Assembly (NCBI RefSeq): GCF_013393185.1
Contig: NZ_QJQX01000061.1
Location: 24,769-88,768 of the forward strand
Direction of reading: 5' to 3'
DNA length: 64,000 nucleotides
DNA from: Sphingobium lactosutens
GTDB lineage: Bacteria > Pseudomonadota > Alphaproteobacteria > Sphingomonadales > Sphingomonadaceae
The notes beneath the pieces are model-generated. The model was not told the origin of the DNA, did no database searches, and saw only the letters and a program-made list of their open reading frames with translations. A program made the position numbers and the translations under genes. This document shows positions 44,646 to 54,582 of this stretch, piece by piece (within the stretch, counting starts at the first letter, position 1; the number at the start of each line of letters is the position of its first letter).

Positions 44646-46396
44646 TGATACTCCTTCGCATCTTTATCGGCGCAAGGCCGAGGGATCATGGTGTGGTGTC
44701 GCCGCCCTCCGCCGGGACGATGGTCGGATCAGCGTCCCATATCGGCGGTCATGATGACGCTGCTCGTCGGGGGGCGGCCATACCAGTGGTCAACCGATCT
44801 GCCGGTGTTTCAAGTGGACGGTCAGAAGCTCATCTTGTGAACCGAATCTGTAGCCCGAACACACGCGGTTCGTTGTATACCACAGTCGCTGAGGTGATCT
44901 GCGGAGTGATGACGCCACCTGCGGCCGCATATTCCGTGTCGAACAGATTACGGACGAAGACGCTGACATCCACGCCTTTGCCGGAGATGTCCTGCAATGA
45001 AACTCGGGCATCCACCGTGTCATAGCGATCCTGGATGCCGTTGGTGTCGAGTGGACGGTCTACATACCAGACCCTGGAACTGTGGAACCAGATTGCATTC
45101 ATGACTAGGTCGGCAAAGTCACCAAGTCTGGTAGAGTAACGCACGCCCCCGCCCAAAGTCCACTTGGGGGTGTAGGCGAACTTGTTATTTACCGGATTGT
45201 TACCCAACAATGGGATGAACGCTGGGGCTGAGCTGAACTCATCGAATTTCGCGTGTGTGTAGGCGCCGAAGCCATTGATCGATAGCCCGCGCGCAGGCGT
45301 TGCCGAGAAATCGAACTCGACGCCTTTGATGGTCGCCTTCGCTGCGTTGATGTTCAGGCTAAGCGGATCATTGGCCGGATTGTTGTCGCCGTCGAAGTTC
45401 GGACCCGGGAAGATCGTCCGCTGGATGTTCGAGTAACTGCTCGTATAAGCCGCGACGTTCATCCGGGTCCGCATACCCGCGATGCGGAAGCTGCTCTTCA
45501 GACCGACCTCATAATCGGTGACGGACTCGGGATCATAACCCTCGAACCCATCATAAAACGCCGACAGGCCACTCTGATTGAACCCGCCCGAGCGATATCC
45601 CCGGCGGTTCGTCAGATAGAAGAACAGATCGTCGTTGACCTTGTAGTCGAGGCCAAGCGTATAAGTCCCCGCATCTGATTTCGCGGCTCCCGTCGCGCCA
45701 CCCAGCTGTTCGCAGTTGCCAGGTCCGACACGTGGCACGTCGAGGGAAGTCGAGATCGTGCAGCCGGAAGATTTGTCCCAAGTATAGCGAAGACCCGCAT
45801 TGAATCTCAACCCATACAGGAATCTACCGATGTCGTATCCAACCTGACCGAAGATCGCTTTCGTCTGCGCGTCATTGTAAACCTCGGTGTAGCGGAAAGT
45901 CTCTCCGGGAATCACCGAATCAAAATTTACGCTGCCGTCGACGCCACCTGGCTTTGTCCGAAGATAGAAGCCGCCGAAGATCCAGTCGAGCTTATCGTCC
46001 AGCGCTTTACCCAGCAGCTGAAGCTCGTTCGAATATTGTTCGACGTTAGTGTCTGAGCGGTTATCGTACAACTGGAGGAAGGTCCCGTCTAGGTCCGCCC
46101 GGCTTTCGATAACGCTGCTGCGGTACGCAGCGATGTTCTTCAGCGTGACTCTTCCGAAATCGATGGTAGTGGTGTTGGCAATCCCCCAGAACTCGCGATT
46201 TGAGGCTGGATCGATGCTGAGGGCGACTTTGCGGACGCCACGGGCGCGCTGATCGTTCAGCGCGATATCGATGTCGCAACCCGCGACGCCGCAATCGAAG
46301 AATGGGCGGTTGACGGCGGTTCGCGCGTTGCCGCCCGCCGGGAAGGAGGGAGTTGGGTAGGATCCAAACGGGACAACGACCGTTCCGTTCTCCCTA

Positions 46397-47543
46397 GTGG
46401 ATCGATCGGAACGAATGAGTCCGTTTGAGGGATTCCCATTCTGTTGGTGCCGTGCGACGATGCGGCATGCGAACGGGTATTGAGATCAAGGTGACTGCAC
46501 CGGATACGAAGCGGCTTGAGGCGATCGTTGCGGCGCGCGGTTCGCCACAGAAGCATGTCTGGCGGGTGCGGATCATTCTGCTGACGGCTCAGGGCTTGGG
46601 CACCCAGGCGATCATGGCAGCGACCGGCAAATCGAAGACATGTGTATGGCGCTGGCAGGAACGGTTTATGGCCGAGGGCGTGGATGGGTTGCTGCGTGAC
46701 AAGACCCGGCCACCGGGGATCGCGCCTCTGGATGTGGCTTTGGTCGACAAGGTCGTGGCGCTGACGCTGGAACCGCCCAGCCATGAGGCCACGCATTGGA
46801 CGGTGCGGGCGATGGCCAAAGCCATTGGTATCGCGGCGTCATCGGTGGTGAAGATCTGGCACGACCACGGTCTGGCGCCCCATCGGTGGCGCAGTTTCAA
46901 GCTGTCCAACGACAAGGCTTTCGCCGAGAAGTTGCACGATGTCGTCGGGCTCTATGTCTCGCCGCCTGCCCACGCCATCGTGCTGTCAGTCGACGAAAAG
47001 AGCCAGATCCAGGCGCTCGACCGCACCCAACCGGGCTTGCCGCTGAAGCGGGGGCGCGGGGCAACCATGACGCACGACTACAATCGTAACGGGACCACAA
47101 CCCTGTTCGCCGCGCTCAATGTCCTGGATGGCTCCGTGATCGGCCGCAACATGCAGCGGCACCGGCATCAGGAGTTCATCCGCTTCCTGAACACCATCGA
47201 AGCCGAGATGCCCGCTGACAAGGCCATCCACGTCATCCTCGACAATTACGCGACCCACAAGCAGCCCAAGGTCCGTGCCTGGTTGGCCAGACATCCGCGC
47301 TGGACCTTCCACTTTGTCCCGACGTCTTGCTCGTGGCTCAATGCCGTCGAGGGCTTCTTCGCCAAGCTTACAAGGCGGCGCCTGAAGAACGGCGTCTTTC
47401 ATTCCGTCGTCGATCTACAGGCCGCCATCAATCGCTTCATCAAGGAACATAACCAGGACCCGCGCCCCTTCGTCTGGAAGGCCGATCCAGACGAAATTAT
47501 CGCCGCTGTGCGGCGCGGGCACCAAGTGTTGGAATCAATCCAC
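46397..47543 (+). mobile_element. Complete IS630-family insertion sequence
   Basis: 1147 bases flanked by a TA direct repeat at 46395-46396 and 47544-47545, the target duplication of this family. Terminal inverted repeats GTGGATCGATCGGAAC (left) and GTGGATTGATTCCAAC (right, complement). It carries one intact transposase gene and appears recent, since the host gene can be restored perfectly. Confidence 0.92.
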
Positions 47544-47546
47544 TAG
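46467..47546 (+). CDS. IS630-family transposase
   Basis: 359 residues from ATG 46467. N-terminal helix-turn-helix (LGTQAIMAATGKSKTCVWRW), DDE/DDD catalytic residues in VLSVDEKSQIQALDR, HVILDNYATHK and LNAVEGFFAKLTRRRLK. Intact. The last sense codon CAC ends the element, and the TAG stop is made from the TA target duplication plus the next host base, so termination depends on the insertion site. Confidence 0.94.
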   Translation: MRTGIEIKVTAPDTKRLEAIVAARGSPQKHVWRVRIILLTAQGLGTQAIMAATGKSKTCVWRWQERFMAEGVDGLLRDKTRPPGIAPLDVALVDKVVALTLEPPSHEATHWTVRAMAKAIGIAASSVVKIWHDHGLAPHRWRSFKLSNDKAFAEKLHDVVGLYVSPPAHAIVLSVDEKSQIQALDRTQPGLPLKRGRGATMTHDYNRNGTTTLFAALNVLDGSVIGRNMQRHRHQEFIRFLNTIEAEMPADKAIHVILDNYATHKQPKVRAWLARHPRWTFHFVPTSCSWLNAVEGFFAKLTRRRLKNGVFHSVVDLQAAINRFIKEHNQDPRPFVWKADPDEIIAAVRRGHQVLESIH

Positions 47547-48312
47547 CGCGATAATAGTCGATGATGGTGGTGTTCGAGACTTGCGTGGACGGCTCCCACA
47601 GCAACGAGGCCCGAAATGAATCGGTGTGTCGATCGTCTAGATCGCCGCCAACTCCGATGTTCTTGGTGTAGCCCTCGCGGCGGGCCATCTGACCGGCAAC
47701 ACGCAGGGCGAGATGATCATCGACGATCGGCAGATTGATCGCGCCTTCGAGGGTTCTCTCCTCGTAGGAGGCGAGCGTCAGCTGAAGATAGCCCTCAGCC
47801 TTGTATCGTGGCTGCTCGGGATAGAGAAGAAGCGCACCGCCCGTTGTATTCCGACCGAAGAGAGTGCCTTGGGGGCCCTTCAAAACTTGGACCGAGGCCA
47901 CATCGAAGGTCGGCAGGATGCTGCCTTTTGTGGGAAGAGGTACGTCGGCGAAATAGGTGACGACGGCCGGATCGCCGGCCCCTACGGCAGCCCGACGCTG
48001 GCCGCGAATAACGATGTTAGGAGTATCACGCGACGTCTGAGGCGCGACGTTCAAGCCGGGAGTCACGAAGGTCAGATCCTGGGTGTTGGCGACCGACCGC
48101 TCCCGTAGCGTTTCGCTGTCGAAGGCAGTCACGGACACCGGCACAGTCTGCGCGCTCTCCTGGCGGCGTCGGGCGGTGATGACAATGTTGCCGGTCTCTT
48201 CGGATCTGCCAGCCGCCTCTTTCGGGGAAGTACTCTGGGCGAATGCAGGGACTGCTGCAAAGATGCCGATCGAAGAGAAAAGAGCGTCTTGTATACATCC
48301 GTTCTTGATCAT

Positions 48313-48682
48313 CAATTACCCCTCTTACATACCGTTTTATATGTCCCGTAGACGGCAAGCTCTTCCGCATTTGGATTAGTTTTCTTCATTAACTTGCAAC
48401 CCAAATCTGTCTCAGATTTTGAGACCTGCCTGCGTGGCGAAGCTACGTTAATGGATGGTGACGTGGATAAGCGCGAGTGAACCGGATGTTACCCCAGCCA
48501 CCACTTCCCGCCCGGTCGATGATTTTGATGTCGCCGATGTTTTAGACACGCCGGCCAGCTACACCCTCGCTTCTTTTTAGTTTCAAGCAGACACTATGAG
48601 CCCGTCGCGGGTTTTCCTAGCCATAGACGACCTATCTTTAATATAGTGCCAGCCAATAACGGGGCCGGGTGCAGGAGCGGGA
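48313..48682. promoter_or_regulatory. 370-base divergent promoter region between TonB receptor and LysR genes
   Basis: No gene. AT-rich stretches near 48340-48420 and 48630-48650. CACTAT at about 48591-48596 and ATAGTG at about 48639-48644 are complementary and could be half-sites of a LysR operator with a wide spacer. No terminator-like hairpin seen. Confidence 0.4.
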
Positions 48683-49609
48683 ATGATGGAGCTACGCCAT
48701 TTTCGATACTTTCTCGCTCTCGCCGAGAAGCAAAGTTTCTCGCGTGCCGCGGCGGCGCTGCGCATCGCTCAACCTACCCTCTCCCAGCAGATAAGGCAGT
48801 TGGAACTGACGCTTGGGACGGCGCTCGTGCATCGTGAGCGACGCCCCGTCGAGTTGACGGAGGCGGGTCGCACATTCCTTCCGTTCGCGAGGAACGCGCT
48901 GGCTGCGATTGATGCAGGCAAGCGAGCATTGGCGGCCCCTGCGGAGCAGTTGGCGGGTGAGCTACGGATCGGAGTGACTCAAGGGCCGATGCGGAGTTTG
49001 GCGGATCTGAGCGCGCTTCGATTCGCGCGGCGATCTGGAGACATCCGATTGCGCGTCCTTGGTATGTCGGCCGGTGATGTCAAAGCCGGCGTCGCCTCGG
49101 GAGATTTGCATTTGGGTCTTTGCTGCGACATCGAGCCGGGCCCCAACTACGAGCTCATTCCGGTATTCAAGGACCGCGCCCTCGTGGCTGTTCATCCGGA
49201 ACATTCATTCGCCACCCACAAGTTCGTCAGAATGGCATGGCTGGACGGCGTGCGGATGGTCCTTCCGCCATCAGGCATGTTGATGGGCCGACTCTTCGAG
49301 AGATGTCTTCTTGAGGGAGGTACCAAGCCGGTCATAGTGATGGAGACCGACTCGTTTACCGTCATGCAGAACATGCTTGAAGATAACCGGGTCGTCGGCT
49401 TGGCAAGCGAGTCGACGTCTCACATGTTTTCCAAATTCGTGACGCTGCCACTTGAAGGACCGCGTATAAACTTCACACTGTTCGTCGTTGTGCCCGATGG
49501 GGATAAGGATCCTCTGTTGCCGGCCTTCATTTCGGACTTGAGGGGCGTTCTGTCGCAGATGGTCGCGAGTGCAGACGAAATTCCCGATAATTCGGAAACC
49601 GGTCGGTAA
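48683..49609 (+). CDS. LysR family transcriptional regulator
   Basis: 308 residues; AGGAG lies before tandem ATGs at 48683 and 48686. N-terminal domain ELRHFRYFLALAEKQSFSR and IAQPTLSQQIRQLE is of the CatR/CbbR-like type that controls aromatic catabolism. Divergent from the interrupted receptor and amidohydrolase genes, its probable targets. Confidence 0.9.
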   Translation: MMELRHFRYFLALAEKQSFSRAAAALRIAQPTLSQQIRQLELTLGTALVHRERRPVELTEAGRTFLPFARNALAAIDAGKRALAAPAEQLAGELRIGVTQGPMRSLADLSALRFARRSGDIRLRVLGMSAGDVKAGVASGDLHLGLCCDIEPGPNYELIPVFKDRALVAVHPEHSFATHKFVRMAWLDGVRMVLPPSGMLMGRLFERCLLEGGTKPVIVMETDSFTVMQNMLEDNRVVGLASESTSHMFSKFVTLPLEGPRINFTLFVVVPDGDKDPLLPAFISDLRGVLSQMVASADEIPDNSETGR

Positions 49610-49777
49610 GTTTCGGGCCTGCGCTTCTGGGGGAAGGCGACTGCGGATGCCGACAAGGAAGCCAAGGAGGCCTGGGTCATGGGCGACGTCTAGCCCGACT
49701 TTCGTTACCGGTACGGCGGCGGAGCGCCGCCGCTAGCCACATTCCAGCGCTCTTCGGCCTCAAGCATTCGCGCGCTA
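49610..49777. other. Short remnant region before the second IS630 element
   Basis: A frame reading LRFWGKATADADKEAKEAWVMGDV and stop (about 49617-49692) looks like the end of a lost gene but was not recognised. A GC-rich inverted stretch GGCGGCGGAGCGCCGCC lies near 49718-49734. Confidence 0.35.
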
Positions 49778-50830
49778 GAGCAGAATCCGATCACTCTGGC
49801 TCATACCCGGTGGCAGTAAAGTAATTTGCGCATTCTTCGGGAGTGAAGCGGGGCAGTGCCTCGCGAATTGCATCCCATAGGTCGGGGACGGTTCGGGCGG
49901 CGGCTTTCCGCAGGATGGCCTTGAGCTTGGAGAAGGCATTTTCGATTGGATTGAAGTCGGGGCTGTATGGCGGCAGGAACAGCATTCGCGCCCCGACTGC
50001 TTCGATGGCTTCACGGGCCGCCATCGTTTTATGAGCTGGCAGATTGTCGAGGATGACGATGTCGCCGGGACGCAGCGTTGGCGCCAGAACCTGCGCTGCA
50101 TAGGCAGCGAACCATTCGCCAGTCATGGGACCGTCCAGGACCATGGGTGCGGTCATGCCCGTTAGGCGCAGCGCGCCGGTGAAGGTGGTGGTTTTCCAAT
50201 GACCGTGCGGAATTGGGGAGCGACAGCGCATGCCGCGCTGGGCCCGTCCACGCAGACGCGCCATTTTCGTCGATGCGCCGGTCTCATCGATGAACACCAA
50301 CCGTTCCGGGTCGAGATCAGGTTGGGCCTTAAACCATGCGCGTCGCCGCGCGAGAACGTCGGGCCGCTCCTGCTCGCTGGCGTGCGCTGTTTTTTTTCAC
50401 GGTCATTGCGTGACGATCAAGAAAACGCCAGATCGTGCTCGGCGCAAATACGGCCCCATGCTGCGCTCGAAGCATCTCGGCAAGTTCAACAAGCGTGATG
50501 TCCACCTGCTCCTCGACCGCACCGAGAATAATGTCGCGATGGGCTTAAATCCGCCGCGACCGCATGTCGCCGCCTTGCCGCTTCGCCCGCGTCGATCCAG
50601 TCTCCCGCCATTCGCGAACCCAACGGATCGCGCTCGCCGCCGCAACTCCAAAACGCTCAGCTGCTGCGCGCCGTGACAGGCCCCCGTCAACCGCCGCAAT
50701 CACCCGCGAACGTAAATCCTCAGAGATAGACTTCGTCATGCCAGGCTGACCTCCTTGTCCAGCTGACATCTTGAATCAGATTTCCCAACGAAAAGGAATC
50801 GTCCAGATTCAGTTAGGTCGGATTATGCTC
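49778..50830 (-). mobile_element. Degenerate IS630-family insertion sequence (second type)
   Basis: 1053 bases flanked by TA at 49776-49777 and 50831-50832. Terminal repeats GAGCAGAATCCGATC (left) and GAGCATAATCCGACC (right, complement). A different IS630 subgroup from the element at 46397: the transposase is in two frames joined by an A8 slippery run. Confidence 0.85.
49791..50739 (-). pseudogene. IS630-family transposase, frameshifted and with a nonsense codon
   Basis: First part from ATG 50739: MTKSISEDLRSRVIAAVDGG, helix-turn-helix AAAERFGVAAASAIRWV, up to MRSRRI, where TAA at 50545-50547 replaces an expected GAA; the frame then continues AHRDIILGAVEEQVD, STIWRFLDRHAMTVKK. At the run of eight A (50389-50396) relatives use programmed frameshifting into the second part, MVFIDETGASTKMARLRGRA, DIVILDNLPAHK, NPIENAFSKLKAILRKA. 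The nonsense codon makes it probably inactive. Confidence 0.8.
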
Positions 50831-50848
50831 TAGGACGGCCCTCATGCT

Positions 50849-51034
50849 TCATCTGCTGGTCAAGCGCTGGAGGCTGTCATAGCGCACCAAGGTCGCTCTT
50901 CCGACCTTAACGATTTCGATATCGCCGGCCTGGATCAATTCATAAATGCGGGACCGGCTGAGACCGGTAAGACGGACTGCTGTGGCCACGCGCACGGTGA
51001 TGGGCGCAAGGCCTTGGTCAGAAGCGTCGGTCAC
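50849..51034 (-). CDS. Helix-turn-helix (excisionase-like) protein of a conjugative element
   Basis: 61 residues from a GTG that overlaps the stop of the DUF2274 gene (GTGA). MerR/Xis-like winged helix: VATAVRLTGLSRSRIYELIQ, then GDIEIVKVGRATLVRYDSLQRL. Small HTH proteins in this position follow trbI and DUF2274 in sphingomonad and other proteobacterial integrative conjugative elements. Confidence 0.75.
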   Translation of the reverse strand: MTDASDQGLAPITVRVATAVRLTGLSRSRIYELIQAGDIEIVKVGRATLVRYDSLQRLTSR

Positions 51035-51261
51035 GATTGGCCCCGCTGCGCTGTTTCTCGCGCCCGGATAAAGTTGCGATCGCTCTCCAGGAAGGCGGTC
51101 AGCATCGCTGGGATGAGATCGGCCACAGGTTCCTCGGTCCCATAGGTCTGCGCATAGATTGCTGCATAATCGCGCAGGGCATTTAGCAGGTCGGGCGTAA
51201 CGGTGATTGCCAGCTTTACCGGCGTCCTGTCCGGCAGCTTGGCCAGTTTCAGCTCTACCAT
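51031..51261 (-). CDS. DUF2274 family protein of a conjugative element
   Basis: 76 residues from ATG 51261 with AGGAGGATAAGC just before it. MVELKLAKLPDRTPVKLAI, then TPDLLNALRDYAAIYAQ and LIPAMLTAFLESDRNF. DUF2274 proteins sit directly after trbI in the trb mating-pair operon; function unknown. The open frame extends upstream of this ATG but contains the traG-trbI debris. Confidence 0.82.
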   Translation of the reverse strand: MVELKLAKLPDRTPVKLAITVTPDLLNALRDYAAIYAQTYGTEEPVADLIPAMLTAFLESDRNFIRARETAQRGQS

Positions 51262-51263
51262 GC

Positions 51264-51814
51264 TTATCCTCCTGTCGACCCGCGCCAGGGCGCGAGGATG
51301 AGATCGCGGCTGACCAGCAGGCGCACTGGTGCGCCGGGTCGCACAGTGATCGTCGGTTGTCGGCGCGAAAGCCATGACATGCTTGGGACCATCGTGGCGA
51401 AGGTCGTCGCGCCCGACGCAACCGATCGCAACGTCGCCAACGACGAAAAGGCCGGCATCCCTGATATCCTTTGCGTTGCCCAGCGTGCCGATCCATAAGT
51501 GGTGGCGTTGCTCGATTGCCGAGCCCGCCAGACTGATCCGAAAATGGCAGCGAGGCCGCCGACGAGGCCGCGAGCGGCCGCGATCGTCCCCGCTTCGTCG
51601 AAGACCATCGGTGCATAAGCATCGAACGAGAACCACCAGAGGAACAGGGCCAGGGCGGGTAGATAGGCTGTCCCAAAAGCAGGAACCAGGGCGCGCCAAG
51701 CACCGGTTGGTAGGAAAGTTGCGCCGCTGCCCATTGGGTCGCGATCCATATGCTCGCGACGATGATGGCAAGCACAATCAGGATTTGGCCGATCAGGAGT
51801 TTCGTAGGGGTCAT
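51264..51814 (-). pseudogene. Fusion scar of traG N-terminus and trbI C-terminus
   Basis: From ATG 51814 (GGAGG upstream) MTPTKLLIGQILIVLAII, QWAAAQLSYQPVLGAPWF: the membrane N-terminus of the coupling protein TraG/VirD4. After a frameshift near 51655: FLWWFSFDAYAPMVFDEAG, GSVWRARQSSNATTYGSARW; after another near 51470: DIRDAGLFVVGDVAIGC, LRHDGPKHVMAFAPT. Immediately after this the reading becomes RRQPTITVRPGAPVRLLVSR, the C-terminus of TrbI, ending at 51264. All genes normally between traG and trbI are gone. Confidence 0.82.
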
Positions 51815-51976
51815 TCGGGCCTCCGCGCCGATACGATGTGGGCGGAGGCAAGAATGTCAGATTATCATTGCTGCGGTCAGACACCATGTGGTGACAACGG
51901 AGGCACACTGGGGCCACTCGCCTTTTCAATGGCAGTTGGTCATGATGACTGCTGCTGTGGCGCCCCCGACGCGCGG

Positions 51977-53914
51977 CTAATCGCAGTTGTCGCGCGTTAA
52001 AAGCATGAATCTATCAAAAAAGCGGACCAACTCATCTGCTTCAGCGAGTGAAAGGACGCCTGCGACATATTGGTCTGGCCGGACAATTACCGCGCATCCA
52101 AGCTCTCGGCTAATTCCGCGGGCAGCAAAGATGTCGCGGCTTGCATGGTTATCGGAGCAGAACGCCTTTTCGTAATCTATCAGGCCATGACGCCCCTTTC
52201 TGGGCAGAAGCAAAGCGGGCAGATTTTCAACACTGATTTCATCGTGCCGCTGCTGGAATATCGCTCTGACGTCAAAGACACTATCTACCTCTTCGGCGCG
52301 CGGCGTGAATTTGTTGAGAGGAGAGCGAGGATCTTCTCTCAAGAAGTGGCAAAGATCCAGCAACGGCGAGCCAGCGACGAGAGGTTGATGAGAATGTGCG
52401 AAAATCAGGATGCGCCAGCGGCCATCGGCCTCCAGGACATGACCAAGTTGCATCGATTTGGCATCAGCGAACCGGATGACTGGCGCAGAATGGAAACGCA
52501 TGCCAACGGGAAAGCCGCGCGCTAATTCTTGGCTTTTTGACATAAGGGTGATCATTGAGGGCTTGTATTGCGTGGCCGTTCCCGCCGTGAAGCGGCCATG
52601 CTGAATAAAGTATCGCTGAAATTCCGCCGGATCGATGCCTTGGGGATTGTCAGCGTCCTTTGGCGCAGCACTGAACATTTTCGCGAACTCACGGTCAAAG
52701 TCGATCAGTTCCTGAGCAATCGCCCGGCGCTCGGCGGAGTAGGTGTGGAGAAGGGACGGTGAAGACCTTCCGTTCAAGACGGCTGCCAGTTTCCATCCAA
52801 GATTGAAGCTGTCCTGCATCGACACGTTCATGCCTTGGCCAGCCTTGGGGCTGTGGGTGTGACAAGCGTCCCCAGCGATGAATATGCGCGGATGGCTTCC
52901 GCTCTCGTCATCTAATGCATCGTCGAACTTGTCGCATACGCGCTGGCCGATCTCGTAGACTGACCACCAGGCGATTTCCTTTACGTCGATGGTGTAGGGG
53001 TGCAGGATGCGGTTCGCGGCTGCGATCAATTGGTCAGCCGTTACATTCTTGCTGGAGATCCTCTCGTTCTCATCCAACTTGTCGAGTTCAATGTAGAGGC
53101 GGACCAGATAGCCGCCTTCTCTCGGGATGATCAGAATGCTGCCCTCGGATGCGGAGTGAATTGCGGCCTTCAGGCGAATGTCCGGGAAGTCAGTAACGGC
53201 AAGGACATCCATGACTCCCCACGCCTGGTTCGCAGAATCCCCCTTGAGTGTTTGTCCGATGCTCTTGCGAACAGCGCTGCGGGCACCATCGCAGCCAACG
53301 ACATAGCGTGCCCTGACCGTCTCGATATTCTCGCCAGGAGCGCGATCGAGACGCTCAAACCGGGCGGTGACAGGATAGGCATCGCCTCCGCCGTTGGCAG
53401 AAACGGTCAGGTCGAGGAGCTTGCGTGAATAGCTTGGCTCGAGTCGATGCGGTGACTTCTTCATGACTTCAAGATAGTGGTCATGGACGCGCGCCTGGTT
53501 GAGGATGACGTGCGGGAATTCGGAGAGACCATCCTCAGTGTCCGGGACGCGACCGCTGCGCACTACACGACTTGGATCTTCATCGTCCGGCTTCCAAAAA
53601 GTGACTTCGTTAACCCAATAGGCCTCGTCCATGAGTCGCCCAGCAAAGCCAAACGCGTTGAACATTTCCATTGTCCGACATGCAATTCCATCGGCCTGTC
53701 CGAGCTCAAGCGGACCGGGCTTTTGGTCTACGATCCGTGTCACGATGTTTGGAAAGGTCGATAATTGTGCCGCGAGCGTCAGGCCCGCGGGACCACACCC
53801 AACAATGAGGACGTCCACCAGGCTTTGCTCGTCGGCCTGTACCGCTTCTAGCATGTCAGCGGGTTCCTTGAAGGACGGATCGCCGGCCTTGAAGCCATCG
53901 AGATGAAATTGCAT
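51977..53914 (-). CDS. FAD-dependent aromatic monooxygenase (phenol hydroxylase / MobA family)
   Basis: 645 residues from ATG 53914 with GAGGAGA upstream; the longer frame is rejected. VLIVGCGPAGLTLA at about 36-49, active-site region around PHVILNQARVHDHYLEVM, CDGARSAVRKSIG, FAD-ribityl motif GDACHTHSPKAGQGMN, and a C-terminal thioredoxin-like domain (AVIVRPDQYVAGV). Size and the C-terminal domain fit phenol 2-monooxygenase or 3-hydroxybenzoate 4-monooxygenase rather than the 400-residue PobA type. Divergent from a MarR regulator. Confidence 0.88.
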   Translation of the reverse strand: MQFHLDGFKAGDPSFKEPADMLEAVQADEQSLVDVLIVGCGPAGLTLAAQLSTFPNIVTRIVDQKPGPLELGQADGIACRTMEMFNAFGFAGRLMDEAYWVNEVTFWKPDDEDPSRVVRSGRVPDTEDGLSEFPHVILNQARVHDHYLEVMKKSPHRLEPSYSRKLLDLTVSANGGGDAYPVTARFERLDRAPGENIETVRARYVVGCDGARSAVRKSIGQTLKGDSANQAWGVMDVLAVTDFPDIRLKAAIHSASEGSILIIPREGGYLVRLYIELDKLDENERISSKNVTADQLIAAANRILHPYTIDVKEIAWWSVYEIGQRVCDKFDDALDDESGSHPRIFIAGDACHTHSPKAGQGMNVSMQDSFNLGWKLAAVLNGRSSPSLLHTYSAERRAIAQELIDFDREFAKMFSAAPKDADNPQGIDPAEFQRYFIQHGRFTAGTATQYKPSMITLMSKSQELARGFPVGMRFHSAPVIRFADAKSMQLGHVLEADGRWRILIFAHSHQPLVAGSPLLDLCHFLREDPRSPLNKFTPRAEEVDSVFDVRAIFQQRHDEISVENLPALLLPRKGRHGLIDYEKAFCSDNHASRDIFAARGISRELGCAVIVRPDQYVAGVLSLAEADELVRFFDRFMLLTRDNCD

Positions 53915-54029
53915 GCTCTCTCTCTCCTCGGAGAATGTTATGATTGCACAGCCTTGCGTCGTCGCTTCATGATCGGTTGCACAAGCGGCAGGCTCCGACA
54001 AACCGGAACATTAGGGCTGGTCGGCTAAA

Positions 54030-54041
54030 TAGGAAGTATAC
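54030..54041 (+). promoter_or_regulatory. Candidate MarR operator, copy 1
   Basis: TAGGAAGTATAC in the AT-rich divergent region between the monooxygenase and marR genes, 36 bases before the marR start. It matches the complement of the second copy upstream of the Rieske gene in 11 of 12 positions. The AGTATACT centre is itself palindromic. Confidence 0.55.
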
Positions 54042-54076
54042 TGAGTAATTTTGTTTGTCAAACGGAAGGATGAAAT

Positions 54077-54535
54077 TTGACCGAGCTAGACGGCATGCCA
54101 GGGCACCTGATCCGGCGCCTTCAGCAGATTGCAGTGGCTGTCTTCCACGCGGAAACCGCCGTCTACGGATATGATCTAACTCCTGTGCAATATGCTGCAC
54201 TTCGGGCAGTGCAGGAGCATCCTGGGATCGATCAAGGAACGCTTGCGGGACTGATTGCGTATGATCGCACCACGATCGCCGGGGTTGTTGATCGTCTGGT
54301 TAAGAAGGGGTTGCTTTCACGAGAAGTGAACCAAGCCGATCGCCGTGCCCGAGAAGTGCGCATCACCGAGATAGGATGCGAGGCAATCGAGGCTATGAGG
54401 GAAGGCGTTGAGCGGGCGCAGCTCAAGATGATTGAGGCGCTGAGTCCGACCGAGGCCAATGAACTGATCCGCCTGCTGCAGAAAGTCACCACAGAAGGCA
54501 ACGAATTGAGCAGGGCGCCGCAAAGGGCTCCTTGA
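54077..54535 (+). CDS. MarR family transcriptional regulator
   Basis: 152 residues from a TTG at 54077 with GGAAGGA upstream; ATG 54095 is an alternative. Winged-helix core: LTPVQYAALRAVQEHPGIDQ, LAGLIAYDRTTIAGVVDRLVKKGLL, then QADRRAREVRITEIG. Placed between a divergent flavoprotein gene and a downstream Rieske oxygenase gene, each with the same 12-base element in its promoter region; probably a phenolic-responsive repressor of both. Confidence 0.9.
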   Translation: MTELDGMPGHLIRRLQQIAVAVFHAETAVYGYDLTPVQYAALRAVQEHPGIDQGTLAGLIAYDRTTIAGVVDRLVKKGLLSREVNQADRRAREVRITEIGCEAIEAMREGVERAQLKMIEALSPTEANELIRLLQKVTTEGNELSRAPQRAP

Positions 54536-54582
54536 TCTCGTTGAGAGGCGAGGAGATTGCGGGCTTGACGCAAAAAAAGGGG

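Larger units (their letters stand above)
44830..48312 (-). pseudogene. TonB-dependent receptor gene interrupted by an IS630 element
   Basis: N-terminal part 48312-47544 (start ATG 48312 with GAGGGG upstream, signal peptide ending in AVPAFAQ, TonB box NIVITARRR, VQVLKGPQGTLFGRNTTGG) and C-terminal part 46396-44830 (barrel strands, ending FGLQIRFTR). Removing 46397-47543 and one TA copy rejoins the frame exactly: IIDYYRA then RENGTVVVPFGSYP, giving one protein of 777 residues. The receptor is of the same FecA/CirA-like catabolic type as those at 4190 and 61921. The insertion should abolish function and may silence the amidohydrolase downstream. Confidence 0.9.
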
